13,314 nucleotides of DNA, taken from NCBI GenBank assembly GCA_002887195.1, contig PJAB01001610.1, positions 1 through 13,314 on the forward strand, written 5' to 3'. The number at the start of each line of letters is the position of its first letter. The stretch's first letter is position 1. Positions 1 to 7,042 of the stretch are shown here, one piece after another. A model generated the notes under the pieces. It searched no databases, was not told the origin of the DNA, and was given only the letters and a program-made list of their open reading frames with translations. A program made the translations under genes and the position numbers. This DNA comes from Chrysochromulina parva (Eukaryota > Haptophyta > Prymnesiales > Chrysochromulinaceae).

Positions 1-1
1 T

Positions 2-160
2 CCCGCCAGGCTCCTCGAGTCCGCGTCGGCGCTCTCGAGGGCGCTCGCAGCCGACACAGCCGGCACAGAGCGACGCGCTCTCGCCCTCGAGGTGTCGTTG
101 CATGCGGCCGAGGTTCGTCAGACCTGTTCACTGACGTGCATTTCAAAGTTGACACTTTAG
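2..160 (+). CDS. possible 3' end of an unidentified gene (partial)
   Basis: This frame is open from the window edge to a TAG at 158-160 and would give a 52-residue C-terminal fragment rich in Ala, Leu and Arg that could form an amphipathic helix. About 31 of the first 37 codons end in G or C, as in the firm genes of the window. That bias fades over the last 15 codons, so the true coding end or an exon boundary may lie near base 115. Another frame here is also open and GC-rich, so the call is weak. If real, the gene converges with the minus-strand gene ending at 274. I recognise no family. Confidence 0.22.
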   Translation, partial: PARLLESASALSRALAADTAGTERRALALEVSLHAAEVRQTCSLTCISKLTL

Positions 161-273
161 TGCAACACTTTAGATTCGATTTGCATGCGTCCCGTTGTAC
201 ACGCCGGAGCGACCCCGGTGTCTTCTAACCGGTGCACCGGTGTCACACTAGCGACTCTCCATTGACTCTCCCT

Positions 274-2952
274 TCACCTCCTCGCCTTGCTCCGCTTGTC
301 TTTGTGACTATTGCCGCCGTTCTTGTGAGTAATGTGAGTATTGTGAGTAGTGTGAGCATCGCCGCCGTTGTGGCCACCGTCAATCGTCGCTCGCCTCTTG
401 GTCGCCGTCGCCTTGGCGCTGCTCGAGCCCACGCCCGCCGCCCTCTCGCCGAGCAGCCTCGTGTCCTTCACACTCACAGCGCCGAGCAGCCTCGTGTCCT
501 TCACACTCACAGCGCCGAGCAGCCTCGTGTCCGTGGATGGGTCGGCAGTGAGCCTTGGCTCGGGCGCATTCGCGAGGACGGTTGGCGTTCGCGGTGACGA
601 TGTGAGCGTCAGCTCACCGGCGAAGGCGGGGCATGCGAGACGCATGCTGTCGGAGGTGAAGGAGTCGCGCTGTGAGTGTGAAGACGACGACCTGGCGTCC
701 GGGCTGCGCGGGTCGGGCGGCTGGCCGCCACGCCAGCGGCGGCGGGGCTTGAGCAGGTCAGAGAAGAACAGCAGCCGGACATCCGCCGGCGTCACTGCTC
801 CCCCACTCTTGAGGCCGGCGGGGCTTGCGGCAGGTAGTTCCCCTTCGGGTGCATGCGTCTGGGCGTCACAGCGGATCAGCGCCACGCTGTGGAAACTGGA
901 CGAGGCGAAGCTGCCCAAAGTGCGGTCGGCGAAGACGGACAGAGAGAGCTCCGTGGCATGCTGAAGCCACCGCTGAGTTCCGTCAAGACCCTGCTGGCTG
1001 TAGAGCTGCCGAAGTGACGCGTTGAGCGAGGACTGCCACAGTTGCGGCGCAGAGGTGCTCTGCAGCAGCATGGGCAACGTGAATGTCGGAAGTTGCTTTG
1101 CCCATCCGGCGCCCACCGCCAGCGGCATCGCTGGTAGGTCGAAGGGCATCAGCAGCAAAAGTACTCGACGTCGGGACGCCGCGTCCGATACCGCGCCCGA
1201 GGCCCCTCCAGGCTTATCTCCAAGCTTCTCCACAGTCTCGATGACGTGCATGGGCGGCGTCCTTTCGACGGACTCCACAGCATCGAGCTCATCGAGCGCC
1301 TGCGCCGAGAGCGCTTGCAGAGGGGGGGGGATGCCCAGCGCTGCAAGTGCGGCGGCGGCGGCGGCGGCGACAGCGCTCGATGGGTCTCGAAGTAGCCTCG
1401 CACTGATCACCTGCATGCGCCGTGGGCCCCCTCCGCCGCTGATGTCGAGGGCGGCGGCGGCGGCATGCAAGCTGCTCAGCGCTTTCGCTGCCTGCGTCGC
1501 CACTGCCCATGAAGGCGCGAGGGCGCGCCGGTGCGTGCGCCACAGATGGTCAACCCACGAGAGCGCCAGATTTGTCTCAGCTGCCGGTGAGTGCGGCGGC
1601 GCCATGGGTGCGCCTCTCGCGGCGGGGTGGGAGAGCGACCGCATCATGGCTGCCGCCAGTTGGGACTCAGGTCGCATCGACTGTGCGAGACGAGCGAAGG
1701 TCGAGGCCAGGTCGGGGGACGCGCCGGTGACGGTGGCCGAGGCCGAGGCATTGCCCGCCCTCGCCACGCTCGTGAGGATCTCGATGAGCTGCGTCATCAT
1801 CGTAGCCTCCGCTCCGGCTGTGAAGGTCATGCTCCCGACGAGCACGCGATGCCTACCCACGCGCTTCTTGAGCTCGCTCGTATCGAGCTTCGCTTGTCTC
1901 AATGGGACTCCATACTCAACGGCGATGTCGACGTCGCCAGGACGCACGACGACGATCCCAGCATAGCACTGCATCAGCAGCACATACAGATCGAGGTCCC
2001 AGACCGTGTCGAGCGAGGCGACGCTCGCTTCGGCGCTCGCCCCTGCGCCCGTTCCAAGTGCAGTCAGCACCGGCTCCGGCAAGACCGCTGTCACACCTTT
2101 GATCTCCGCGTCCAGGATCGCATGCCATAGGACTCGCGCTTGATCAAGGACTCCTGCCAAGAGGAACTTGTATGTAGAGAAGGGCCGGCTGCCGCGAACG
2201 GCCTCCTCTGCCAGCTGCCGCACGAGCTCTCTGCGAATGGACCTATCGGCAAACACGAAGGCCGCCGTCGTGCCGTCGAGGCATTGGGCAGCCGAGGCGA
2301 GCAGGGCCGTGTTGCTGCTGCTGCCGCCGTCGCTGCTGCCGCTGCTGTCGCCGCCGCCGCTTGTGCTCACTGTGCTTGTGGCAGCTGCACTCGACGCATT
2401 ACCGGTAGAGTTGAAACGCTCGAGCCAGTCGGCGAGGTCGGCGCGTGCTTTGGCGCGGAGGAGCATTTGCTCGTCGTGCGCATGCAACTCGTCCAAGGTC
2501 ATATGGAGCTCCGCGGCTCGTTTTGCATCCGCGATGCGCTTACGCTCGGCCATCTTCTTTTCTTTGCGTTCAACATTGCGGGTGGCGTTCTGCCAGCGCT
2601 CGAGGAGGCGTCGCTCCTTGTTTGCTTCCCTTGTCTGGCGCAACGCTTCCATCTCTTTCAGCTTCGGCGCCTCCTCCATGGCGGCCCTGCGTGCCTCCTC
2701 CTCAGCGGCGCGGTAGGCGTCTTCCAGGATATGCTTCGGCGGTGGAGGTGGCGGCACCATTTTGCGCGAGGGTCGTGGCATGGGCCCCAGAACTACCTTC
2801 GGCACTGCCTGGGTGCTGAGAGAATGCACAAAGAACGCGATCGCAAAGCCGTAGAGGACGGCTATTACGCAGATCATTCGACGACGCGTCCGTAATGATT
2901 GGAAGCTGGTGAAAACATCTGGAGGAGGAGAGAGAGGAGAGGGCAGCAGCAT
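274..2952 (-). CDS. uncharacterised type II membrane protein with long charged helix
   Basis: I do not recognise this 892-residue protein. From the ATG at 2952, a short Pro/Ser head is followed by Arg-Arg-Arg and one hydrophobic segment (about residues 26-46), the layout of a type II signal anchor of the ER/Golgi. Next come a poly-Pro stretch (about 66-72), a highly charged Glu/Arg/Lys/Ala helix or coiled coil (about 74-180), a Ser/Gly linker (about 186-216, with nearby Asn-X-Thr/Ser sequons), and a lumenal-looking region of about 500 residues starting near a Cys at 224. The C-terminus is low complexity, with 11-residue repeats and a His/Asn/Lys-rich tail. The frame also continues to an ATG at 3084 (936 residues). 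I prefer 2952 because the extra 44 codons are AT-richer and a membrane anchor close to the N-terminus is typical. A glycosyltransferase-like role is possible from the topology but is not shown by any motif. Confidence 0.72.
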   Translation of the reverse strand: MLLPSPLSPPPDVFTSFQSLRTRRRMICVIAVLYGFAIAFFVHSLSTQAVPKVVLGPMPRPSRKMVPPPPPPKHILEDAYRAAEEEARRAAMEEAPKLKEMEALRQTREANKERRLLERWQNATRNVERKEKKMAERKRIADAKRAAELHMTLDELHAHDEQMLLRAKARADLADWLERFNSTGNASSAAATSTVSTSGGGDSSGSSDGGSSSNTALLASAAQCLDGTTAAFVFADRSIRRELVRQLAEEAVRGSRPFSTYKFLLAGVLDQARVLWHAILDAEIKGVTAVLPEPVLTALGTGAGASAEASVASLDTVWDLDLYVLLMQCYAGIVVVRPGDVDIAVEYGVPLRQAKLDTSELKKRVGRHRVLVGSMTFTAGAEATMMTQLIEILTSVARAGNASASATVTGASPDLASTFARLAQSMRPESQLAAAMMRSLSHPAARGAPMAPPHSPAAETNLALSWVDHLWRTHRRALAPSWAVATQAAKALSSLHAAAAALDISGGGGPRRMQVISARLLRDPSSAVAAAAAAALAALGIPPPLQALSAQALDELDAVESVERTPPMHVIETVEKLGDKPGGASGAVSDAASRRRVLLLLMPFDLPAMPLAVGAGWAKQLPTFTLPMLLQSTSAPQLWQSSLNASLRQLYSQQGLDGTQRWLQHATELSLSVFADRTLGSFASSSFHSVALIRCDAQTHAPEGELPAASPAGLKSGGAVTPADVRLLFFSDLLKPRRRWRGGQPPDPRSPDARSSSSHSQRDSFTSDSMRLACPAFAGELTLTSSPRTPTVLANAPEPRLTADPSTDTRLLGAVSVKDTRLLGAVSVKDTRLLGERAAGVGSSSAKATATKRRATIDGGHNGGDAHTTHNTHITHKNGGNSHKDKRSKARR
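448..532. repeat. 33-bp tandem repeat, 2.6 copies, in frame
   Basis: Unit copies lie at 448-480, 481-513 and a partial copy at 514-532, and they are identical where they overlap. Each unit begins GCCGAGCAGCCTCGTGTCC on the + strand. On the minus strand it encodes an 11-residue repeat containing DTRLLGAVSVK in the C-terminal tail of the membrane protein. The period is a multiple of three, so the frame survives copy-number change. Confidence 0.95.
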
Positions 2953-3200
2953 TTTTGAAAGGAACCTATTTGCAGCGACGTTCCTCAAATTGCATGCAAA
3001 TACTTCAATTTTGAACGCGCCTAATTGCGGAAAAAGTGGAGCGGAGGTCACCCATCCGAGCGATCCATTGAGGAAGAATTGCATGCCACAAAACTTGACA
3101 AATTGCTACTAATTTCTTACATGTTCGATGCGGACTGGCGGTGGGACTTCCCTAAGCAGACCGAAGTAGACGGCGGGGAGCCCCTGAGTTGAGAGATCAC
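2953..3200. promoter_or_regulatory. divergent promoter region between two genes
   Basis: This is the only spacer between the minus-strand membrane protein and the plus-strand SGNH gene, which are transcribed away from each other. It is clearly AT-richer than its surroundings, for example 2985-3020 and 3085-3125. It holds a perfect 10-base palindrome TTGCATGCAA at 2990-2999 and another GCATGC at 3081-3086. No TATA box is obvious. A short upstream frame, ATG at 3121 to TGA at 3190-3192, precedes the chosen start at 3201. Promoter function is inferred from position and base composition only. Confidence 0.4.
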
Positions 3201-5450
3201 ATGCCACGCTCCAGACCTCGCGTGCGCGTCGATGATGAGCCCCAACGGCCTTGGCCGACGCTGGACGTTCCCGTCTCTCAAAGATTCGCGCGCTTGCAGG
3301 GCGGCACAGTCGACAGCAGCGGTGAAGCTACGGCGGCCTGGCTGGGCGCCGCTGCTGTCGGCACGTGCACACACGCCACGGACGATCGAATGCCGGGCCG
3401 ATGCGACGTGGGCAACATGGGTTCGTGGGCTCTTACCGCGCCATCCGATTGGTGGGATGCGGCGGAGCAGTGCTTGCATCTGTGCAGGCAGTGCCGACGC
3501 TGCCGGGTGCTTTCCGTCTCGCTCCACTATCAAGCTTGCTCATGGCATGCGTCTTGCGACGTCCACGCCCTGCACGCGAGGTCCGGCGTTTTTCTGACTG
3601 CAGCCTTGAACAGCAGCGCATCCGATCCTCCCGCCGAGTGCCTCGGTTTGAACAGCAGCGCATCCGATCCTCCCGCCAAGTGCCTCGGTTTGAACAGCAG
3701 CGCATCCGATCCTCCCGCCGAGTGCCTCGGCCAACCCATGCTAGAGCACGCTCAGCATCGGGACTTTAGCCACGCAGAGCAGAGAGCGGAGGTAATGCCG
3801 TCAAAGGTGGTTGGAGAGCAGAGAATTGCTGCAAGATCGGCGAAGGCATTTCCAGAGCACACAGCGGCAGCACTACCGGCGGTTCGAGCGTTCACGATAG
3901 GCCGATTCCCAGCCGACGAGCGCTCGTACTTGGCCCTCTGTGCACAGGCTTGGGCTGCCGGCAGTGCTCCGCCCTCCCTCGCCATGACGGTGCCATTCTC
4001 GGCCAGCGCTCAACTCGGCGCGACGCACCTCGACCCAAATCTGGCAGGTGGTACGTGGCGCGTCCGGTTGGGCAGCCTCGATCCGGCTTGCATCCTGAGC
4101 AGGCTGAGCGGCCAGTGGATCCTCTTCGCGGGCGACTCGACGCAGCGGATGGTGCACGACGCGCTGCTCGACGTGCTCGACAGCTACGGCGCAAGCTGCC
4201 TCACCATCCGACCGCACGTCGCGGGCATGCCCATCGCCGACGTGGACGGCCATAAGGACTACGATAGCGTGTGCTTGCACCCTGATGTCGCTCGCACTCG
4301 GGCGCCGTCACGGGCGCGCCAGCCTCCCGCACCGCCCGTCAACGATACCGAGCTGCCCGCCACGCGCGATCCCGAGCGCCAGGCGCCCCGCGACACCCCC
4401 TCGTGCCTCTCGTGCCTGCCGCTGCCCAACTGGACGCGTCGTCCCGAGCACCAGGCGCGCGTTCGGGTCTCGATGCGCTTCCTGCGCGGCCTCGACCCCG
4501 CCAAGCTGGCGCACAATGCCTTGGACTGGAGGCAGCGACTCCACTACGTCGAATGGGCCAGCCGCTCAGCCAGGATGCCCGCGAATCTGGTGCTGAGCTC
4601 GGACCCCCCCGAGGCGCACCCGGTGTCACGAGCGCACTTTCCGAGATATGTGCCGAGATATTCACCGAGATCGGACGCGATCTCGGACGTGCCACGAGAG
4701 CGCCACGCTCATCCTCTGAGTCATTCACAGCCTGACGTGATCGTCTTTCACAGCTGCGGCTGGGACTTGCCTCGCAGCAATCGGTCCGCCTACTTGTACG
4801 AGGGCGTCGTGTCGGGCGCCTCTACGGGGTGCTCGCCCTCGCTCCGGCCGGGCGCCGTCCCGAGCACCTTTTCGAGCGCCGTCCCGAGCGCGATCAACGT
4901 GAGCGTCCTCGATGGCTTCGGTCGGCCGAGCGCCGTCCCGAGCACATTATCGAGCGCCGTCCCGAGCGCAATCAACGTGAGCGTCCTCGATAGCTTCGGT
5001 CGGCCCAGCGGGCGGCGAGAGGCACCCGTGCTGCCCACTCCGTGTATACGTCGAGGCGACGATCTCGCCGACGACGAGATCTTCGAAGGCTATCGAGGCC
5101 GGCTGGACGCGGCCATCCGCCACCTGCGGACTCCCTCTCCCGCAAGCCGCCGTGCGCCGCGGCTCATCGTGCGCAACTGCCACGCGGGCACGCGGGACTC
5201 CAGGCGCCGTGACGGGCGCCTCGAGCAGCCCCAGCTCCTCGCGCTGCAGCGCATGAACGCCATCATCGCTGCCGTGGCGTCCGAGCATGCTGTGGAGCTG
5301 CTCGATGTGTACGAGCTCGATCGCATCGCTGGCTTCGCCACAGAAGCAGCCGACGAGAACTTCCACGTGACGCAGCCAATGGCCACGAGTGCGGCGTTCG
5401 CACTCCTGCTCATGTTATCTGGTGTGGGCAGCAGCGGAGTGTATCTGTAA
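3201..5450 (+). CDS. Cys-rich domain plus SGNH/PC-esterase-like protein
   Basis: The protein has 749 residues from the ATG at 3201; the frame is open back to 3156 but without an earlier ATG. Near the N-terminus is a small Cys-rich module (about 68-125) with GSW, a C-x3-C-x2-C-x2-C run and CSWHASCD. After repeats and a linker, the SGNH block I motif FAGDS ends at Ser313, the predicted nucleophile. PDVIVFHSCGWDL (511-523) matches the central strand of PC-esterase/TBL-like proteins, and a late DENFH (718-722) sits where the family has its Asp/His pair. Known relatives add or remove acyl groups on glycans, such as plant TBL proteins and the CASD1 lumenal domain. Segments inserted between the motifs, including a duplicated 26-residue block, make the domain longer than usual. 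No signal peptide is seen, which is odd for a lumenal enzyme; an upstream exon may be missing. The fold is likely, the substrate unknown. Confidence 0.72.
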   Translation: MPRSRPRVRVDDEPQRPWPTLDVPVSQRFARLQGGTVDSSGEATAAWLGAAAVGTCTHATDDRMPGRCDVGNMGSWALTAPSDWWDAAEQCLHLCRQCRRCRVLSVSLHYQACSWHASCDVHALHARSGVFLTAALNSSASDPPAECLGLNSSASDPPAKCLGLNSSASDPPAECLGQPMLEHAQHRDFSHAEQRAEVMPSKVVGEQRIAARSAKAFPEHTAAALPAVRAFTIGRFPADERSYLALCAQAWAAGSAPPSLAMTVPFSASAQLGATHLDPNLAGGTWRVRLGSLDPACILSRLSGQWILFAGDSTQRMVHDALLDVLDSYGASCLTIRPHVAGMPIADVDGHKDYDSVCLHPDVARTRAPSRARQPPAPPVNDTELPATRDPERQAPRDTPSCLSCLPLPNWTRRPEHQARVRVSMRFLRGLDPAKLAHNALDWRQRLHYVEWASRSARMPANLVLSSDPPEAHPVSRAHFPRYVPRYSPRSDAISDVPRERHAHPLSHSQPDVIVFHSCGWDLPRSNRSAYLYEGVVSGASTGCSPSLRPGAVPSTFSSAVPSAINVSVLDGFGRPSAVPSTLSSAVPSAINVSVLDSFGRPSGRREAPVLPTPCIRRGDDLADDEIFEGYRGRLDAAIRHLRTPSPASRRAPRLIVRNCHAGTRDSRRRDGRLEQPQLLALQRMNAIIAAVASEHAVELLDVYELDRIAGFATEAADENFHVTQPMATSAAFALLLMLSGVGSSGVYL
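3606..3731 (+). repeat. 42-bp tandem repeat, 3 copies, in frame
   Basis: Copies lie at 3606-3647, 3648-3689 and 3690-3731. They encode three 14-residue units of the form LNSSASDPPAECLG; the middle copy has Lys for Glu. Each unit carries one N-glycosylation sequon (NSS) and one Cys. The copies differ by one or two bases, which implies recent expansion. Confidence 0.97.
4854..5009 (+). repeat. 78-bp direct tandem repeat, 2 copies, in frame
   Basis: Copies at 4854-4931 and 4932-5009 encode two 26-residue blocks that start with AVPST and end with FGRPS. Each contains the sequon NVS. They differ by only a few bases. The block lies between the central SGNH strand and the C-terminal catalytic region, so it lengthens a surface loop without breaking the frame. 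Confidence 0.95.
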
Positions 5451-5522
5451 CATGTGGAGGTCGTGTTTTACTTCTCGCATCGTTGTACTTGCGTTACTTG
5501 TTTCCGACATCGATTCTATCTA

Positions 5523-5528
5523 AATAAA
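5523..5528 (+). terminator. poly(A) signal AATAAA of the SGNH gene
   Basis: AATAAA occurs about 70 bases after the stop codon at 5448-5450, in a locally AT-rich stretch and on the coding strand. Spacing and sequence fit a canonical eukaryotic polyadenylation signal. Confidence 0.6.
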
Positions 5529-5719
5529 ACAAATAGCACAATTGCCCTTTGCCGGTCTCGCTACTCGCATAACGTTCCAGCTTCCACCGGTCGCGGGTTA
5601 CCGTACGACCAGCCGAGCCGACGTCGTGTGCGGTGGCCCATGGTCCGAGCACACGTCATGGCCACATGCGACAGGCCGGATCGAACGTACTCCCCGGGTC
5701 TCTGACGTCTGCGGACAAG

Positions 5720-5726
5720 TATAAAG
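5720..5726 (+). promoter_or_regulatory. TATA-like box TATAAAG
   Basis: TATAAAG reads on the + strand inside a gap between two convergent genes, where no promoter is needed for the genes listed. The sequence downstream is predicted to be strongly structured. The first downstream ATG (5758) opens only a 31-codon frame. It may drive a non-coding RNA, or it may be chance. Confidence 0.35.
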
Positions 5727-5779
5727 CTCGGAACACGCAGGTCGCAGCGACATATTCATGCGTGAGCGACGTCGGTCCT

Positions 5780-5807
5780 CGCGGACAAGACCGCGCGGTT
5801 GTCCGCG
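5780..5807 (+). repeat. perfect 9-bp inverted repeat (hairpin)
   Basis: CGCGGACAA at 5780-5788 pairs exactly with TTGTCCGCG at 5799-5807 across a 10-base loop. GCGGACAAG, part of the left arm, also occurs at 5711-5719 just before the TATA-like box. Confidence 0.8.
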
Positions 5808-5811
5808 CGGT

Positions 5812-5877
5812 GAGTCGCCCCTCGTGGCCATGGTACATGTAAAACAGCTGTCATAGGGAGGGGGTATAGGGCGACTC
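5812..5877 (+). repeat. perfect 9-bp inverted repeat, 48-base spacer
   Basis: GAGTCGCCC at 5812-5820 pairs exactly with GGGCGACTC at 5869-5877. It begins four bases after the preceding hairpin, so the two stems could stack in one RNA. Confidence 0.7.
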
Positions 5878-5946
5878 CCCTCGCATAATGCGGCGCAAGC
5901 ACCAAAGGGCCGGAGCGAGTGCGTTGGCATCCGCCATCAATGCGAA

Positions 5947-6432
5947 TCACTTGCCGCTGGAATCCTTCTTTCTCGTTGCGTCTCCATCCGTCCAGCTCTC
6001 GACGGCAGGCCGCTTCAGTGTGATGCGGCAAGGCTCATTATTGTGGTCGATGGCCGAGGGCGTCCACGCCAAGCCACAATAGTCAGCTTCCGGACGAAGG
6101 TCTTCACAAACCTTGACGTACGCCTCGCCAAGAGCAACCTCTGCCAGCTCGAGAAGAGTTGGCACCGATAGAGTTGGCTTGCGGTACTGCTGCTGCCATC
6201 GCCGGTTCTCGGCCGCCGCTGCGACTAGAAGCCGCTTGTTTTGTTGCTTGATGCGTTCGCGCTCCTCGATGCACTGATTGATACTGTCGCGGGCGGCAAG
6301 GCGTTGTTCGAGCACCTCGATGAGCGTCTTACCATCGTGGGTTACGATGGGTTTGATATCCTCGCCTCGCGGGTATCCATGGGTCACCTCCTCGACCGTG
6401 CGTGCGACAGTGGTCCATAGACGCGCGCTCAT
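5947..6432 (-). CDS. hypothetical 161-residue coiled-coil protein
   Basis: I do not recognise this protein. It reads from ATG at 6432 to TGA at 5947-5949, with an in-frame stop seven codons upstream (6451-6453), so the start is well bounded unless this is a downstream exon. About residues 40-85 form a charged Glu/Arg/Gln/Lys-rich helix, probably a coiled coil. The following part (about 86-140) has a mixed composition that suggests a small fold, and the tail is basic and polar. There is no signal peptide or membrane segment. Codon choice and the balanced amino-acid content look coding, more so than the competing frames on the other strand. It converges with the SGNH gene and lies downstream of the TPR gene on the same strand. 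It could be a lineage-specific gene or a fragment of a longer one. Confidence 0.5.
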   Translation of the reverse strand: MSARLWTTVARTVEEVTHGYPRGEDIKPIVTHDGKTLIEVLEQRLAARDSINQCIEERERIKQQNKRLLVAAAAENRRWQQQYRKPTLSVPTLLELAEVALGEAYVKVCEDLRPEADYCGLAWTPSAIDHNNEPCRITLKRPAVESWTDGDATRKKDSSGK

Positions 6433-6793
6433 CACACCAGAGCAACTCCCTCAGACAGAAACCGAGCGTCCCGCGAGTGTCGCGTGCACGGAGCCCCCGT
6501 GCTTGCTTTCCCGCAAAAACTTGCGGAACTTCTTGGGTAAGTTTCGTCTCCCCCATACCCAGAAGGTCAGGCTTTGCACCACACAACTGACCAAAAAATG
6601 CATGCCCCACATAAGCAGCAACGACTCACAACACGCGGATCGCGACACACACACGATCAGTTCGAAACAAAATGTACCCCGCTTTGTGCCGCGAGCGCGA
6701 CTCGGCAACATGAAGGGCAGGCCAGGCTGCGAGCCAGCCGCCTTGTCATGACGCTCACCACTCGGCTTGAGCGCCTCACAAGCGCGTGTACGC

Positions 6794-6838
6794 GACGCGC
6801 TGTGCTGGGACGCGCTGTGCTGAGCGACGCGCTGTGCT
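6794..6838. repeat. 13-bp repeat, 3 copies
   Basis: GACGCGCTGTGCT occurs at 6794-6806, 6809-6821 and 6826-6838, separated by 2 and 4 bases. Confidence 0.9.
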
Positions 6839-6904
6839 ACACGCGTCGTCAGCCCGCGACCTTGCCGCTGAGGCCGCCTCCCAGCCCGCGTTGTCGCGAG
6901 CGAG

Positions 6905-6949
6905 AGCCTCCTATTCCACAGCCTCCTCTTCCACAGCCTCCTCTTCCAC
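6905..6949. repeat. 15-bp tandem repeat, 3 copies
   Basis: AGCCTCCTATTCCAC at 6905-6919 is followed by two copies of AGCCTCCTCTTCCAC at 6920-6934 and 6935-6949. Confidence 0.92.
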
Positions 6950-6966
6950 GTCCTGCGCCCCTTCCT

Positions 6967-7042
6967 CTCAGGCCGAGGTCGCCATCTCGGGCCGAGGTCG
7001 CCATCTCCGGCCGAGGTCGCCATCTCAGGCCGAGGTCGCCAT
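6967..7042. repeat. 19-bp tandem repeat, 4 copies, spanning a stop codon
   Basis: Units lie at 6967-6985, 6986-7004, 7005-7023 and 7024-7042; the pattern is CTCAGGCCGAGGTCGCCAT, with one variable base at position 4. The rightmost unit encodes the last residues (MATSA) and the TGA stop of the TPR protein on the minus strand; the other three lie in its 3' region. The period is not a multiple of three. Confidence 0.95.

Larger units (their letters stand above)
5451..5946. other. intergenic region between convergent genes
   Basis: About 500 bases lie between the stop of the SGNH gene and the stop of the minus-strand orphan gene. It holds the poly(A) signal at 5523, a small inverted repeat (GGTCG at 5589-5593 with CGACC at 5606-5610), a TATA-like box at 5720 and two perfect 9-base inverted repeats at 5780-5807 and 5812-5877. 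Frames here are short and none looks like a convincing protein gene. I found no tRNA fold. Confidence 0.6.
6433..7024. other. repeat-rich intergenic region
   Basis: This stretch between two minus-strand genes contains a small perfect hairpin (CCGCAA at 6511-6516, TTGCGG at 6521-6526, four-base loop), three copies of GACGCGCTGTGCT, three 15-base pyrimidine-rich copies and most of a four-copy 19-base repeat. Frames here translate to Arg-rich low-complexity sequence, and I do not accept any as a gene. It probably holds the 3' UTR of the TPR gene and the promoter of the orphan gene. Confidence 0.6.

Noticed and set aside
1350..1372. GGC/GCG trinucleotide run as a possible regulatory repeat
   Set aside because: It is in frame and encodes a poly-Ala stretch of the membrane protein; simple repeats of this kind are common in GC-rich genes.
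232..2895. Several long open frames on the + strand opposite the membrane protein gene
   Set aside because: They are antisense shadows produced by GC-rich codons; they give Ala/Arg/Ser-rich low-complexity translations, while the minus frame runs unbroken with a membrane anchor and coiled coil.
5680..5700. tRNA T-loop-like GTTCGATCC on the minus strand
   Set aside because: The flanking bases cannot form the T stem and no anticodon or acceptor arms are found.
5888..6082. 64-codon + strand frame downstream of the TATA-like box
   Set aside because: It overlaps the tail of the minus-strand orphan gene and has no recognisable features; the minus frame has better coding character.
6451..7023. Minus-strand frame of 190 codons upstream of the orphan gene
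   Set aside because: It starts inside the 19-base repeat, translates short repeats into Arg/Trp-rich sequence and shows no domain; it is probably 3' UTR and spacer.
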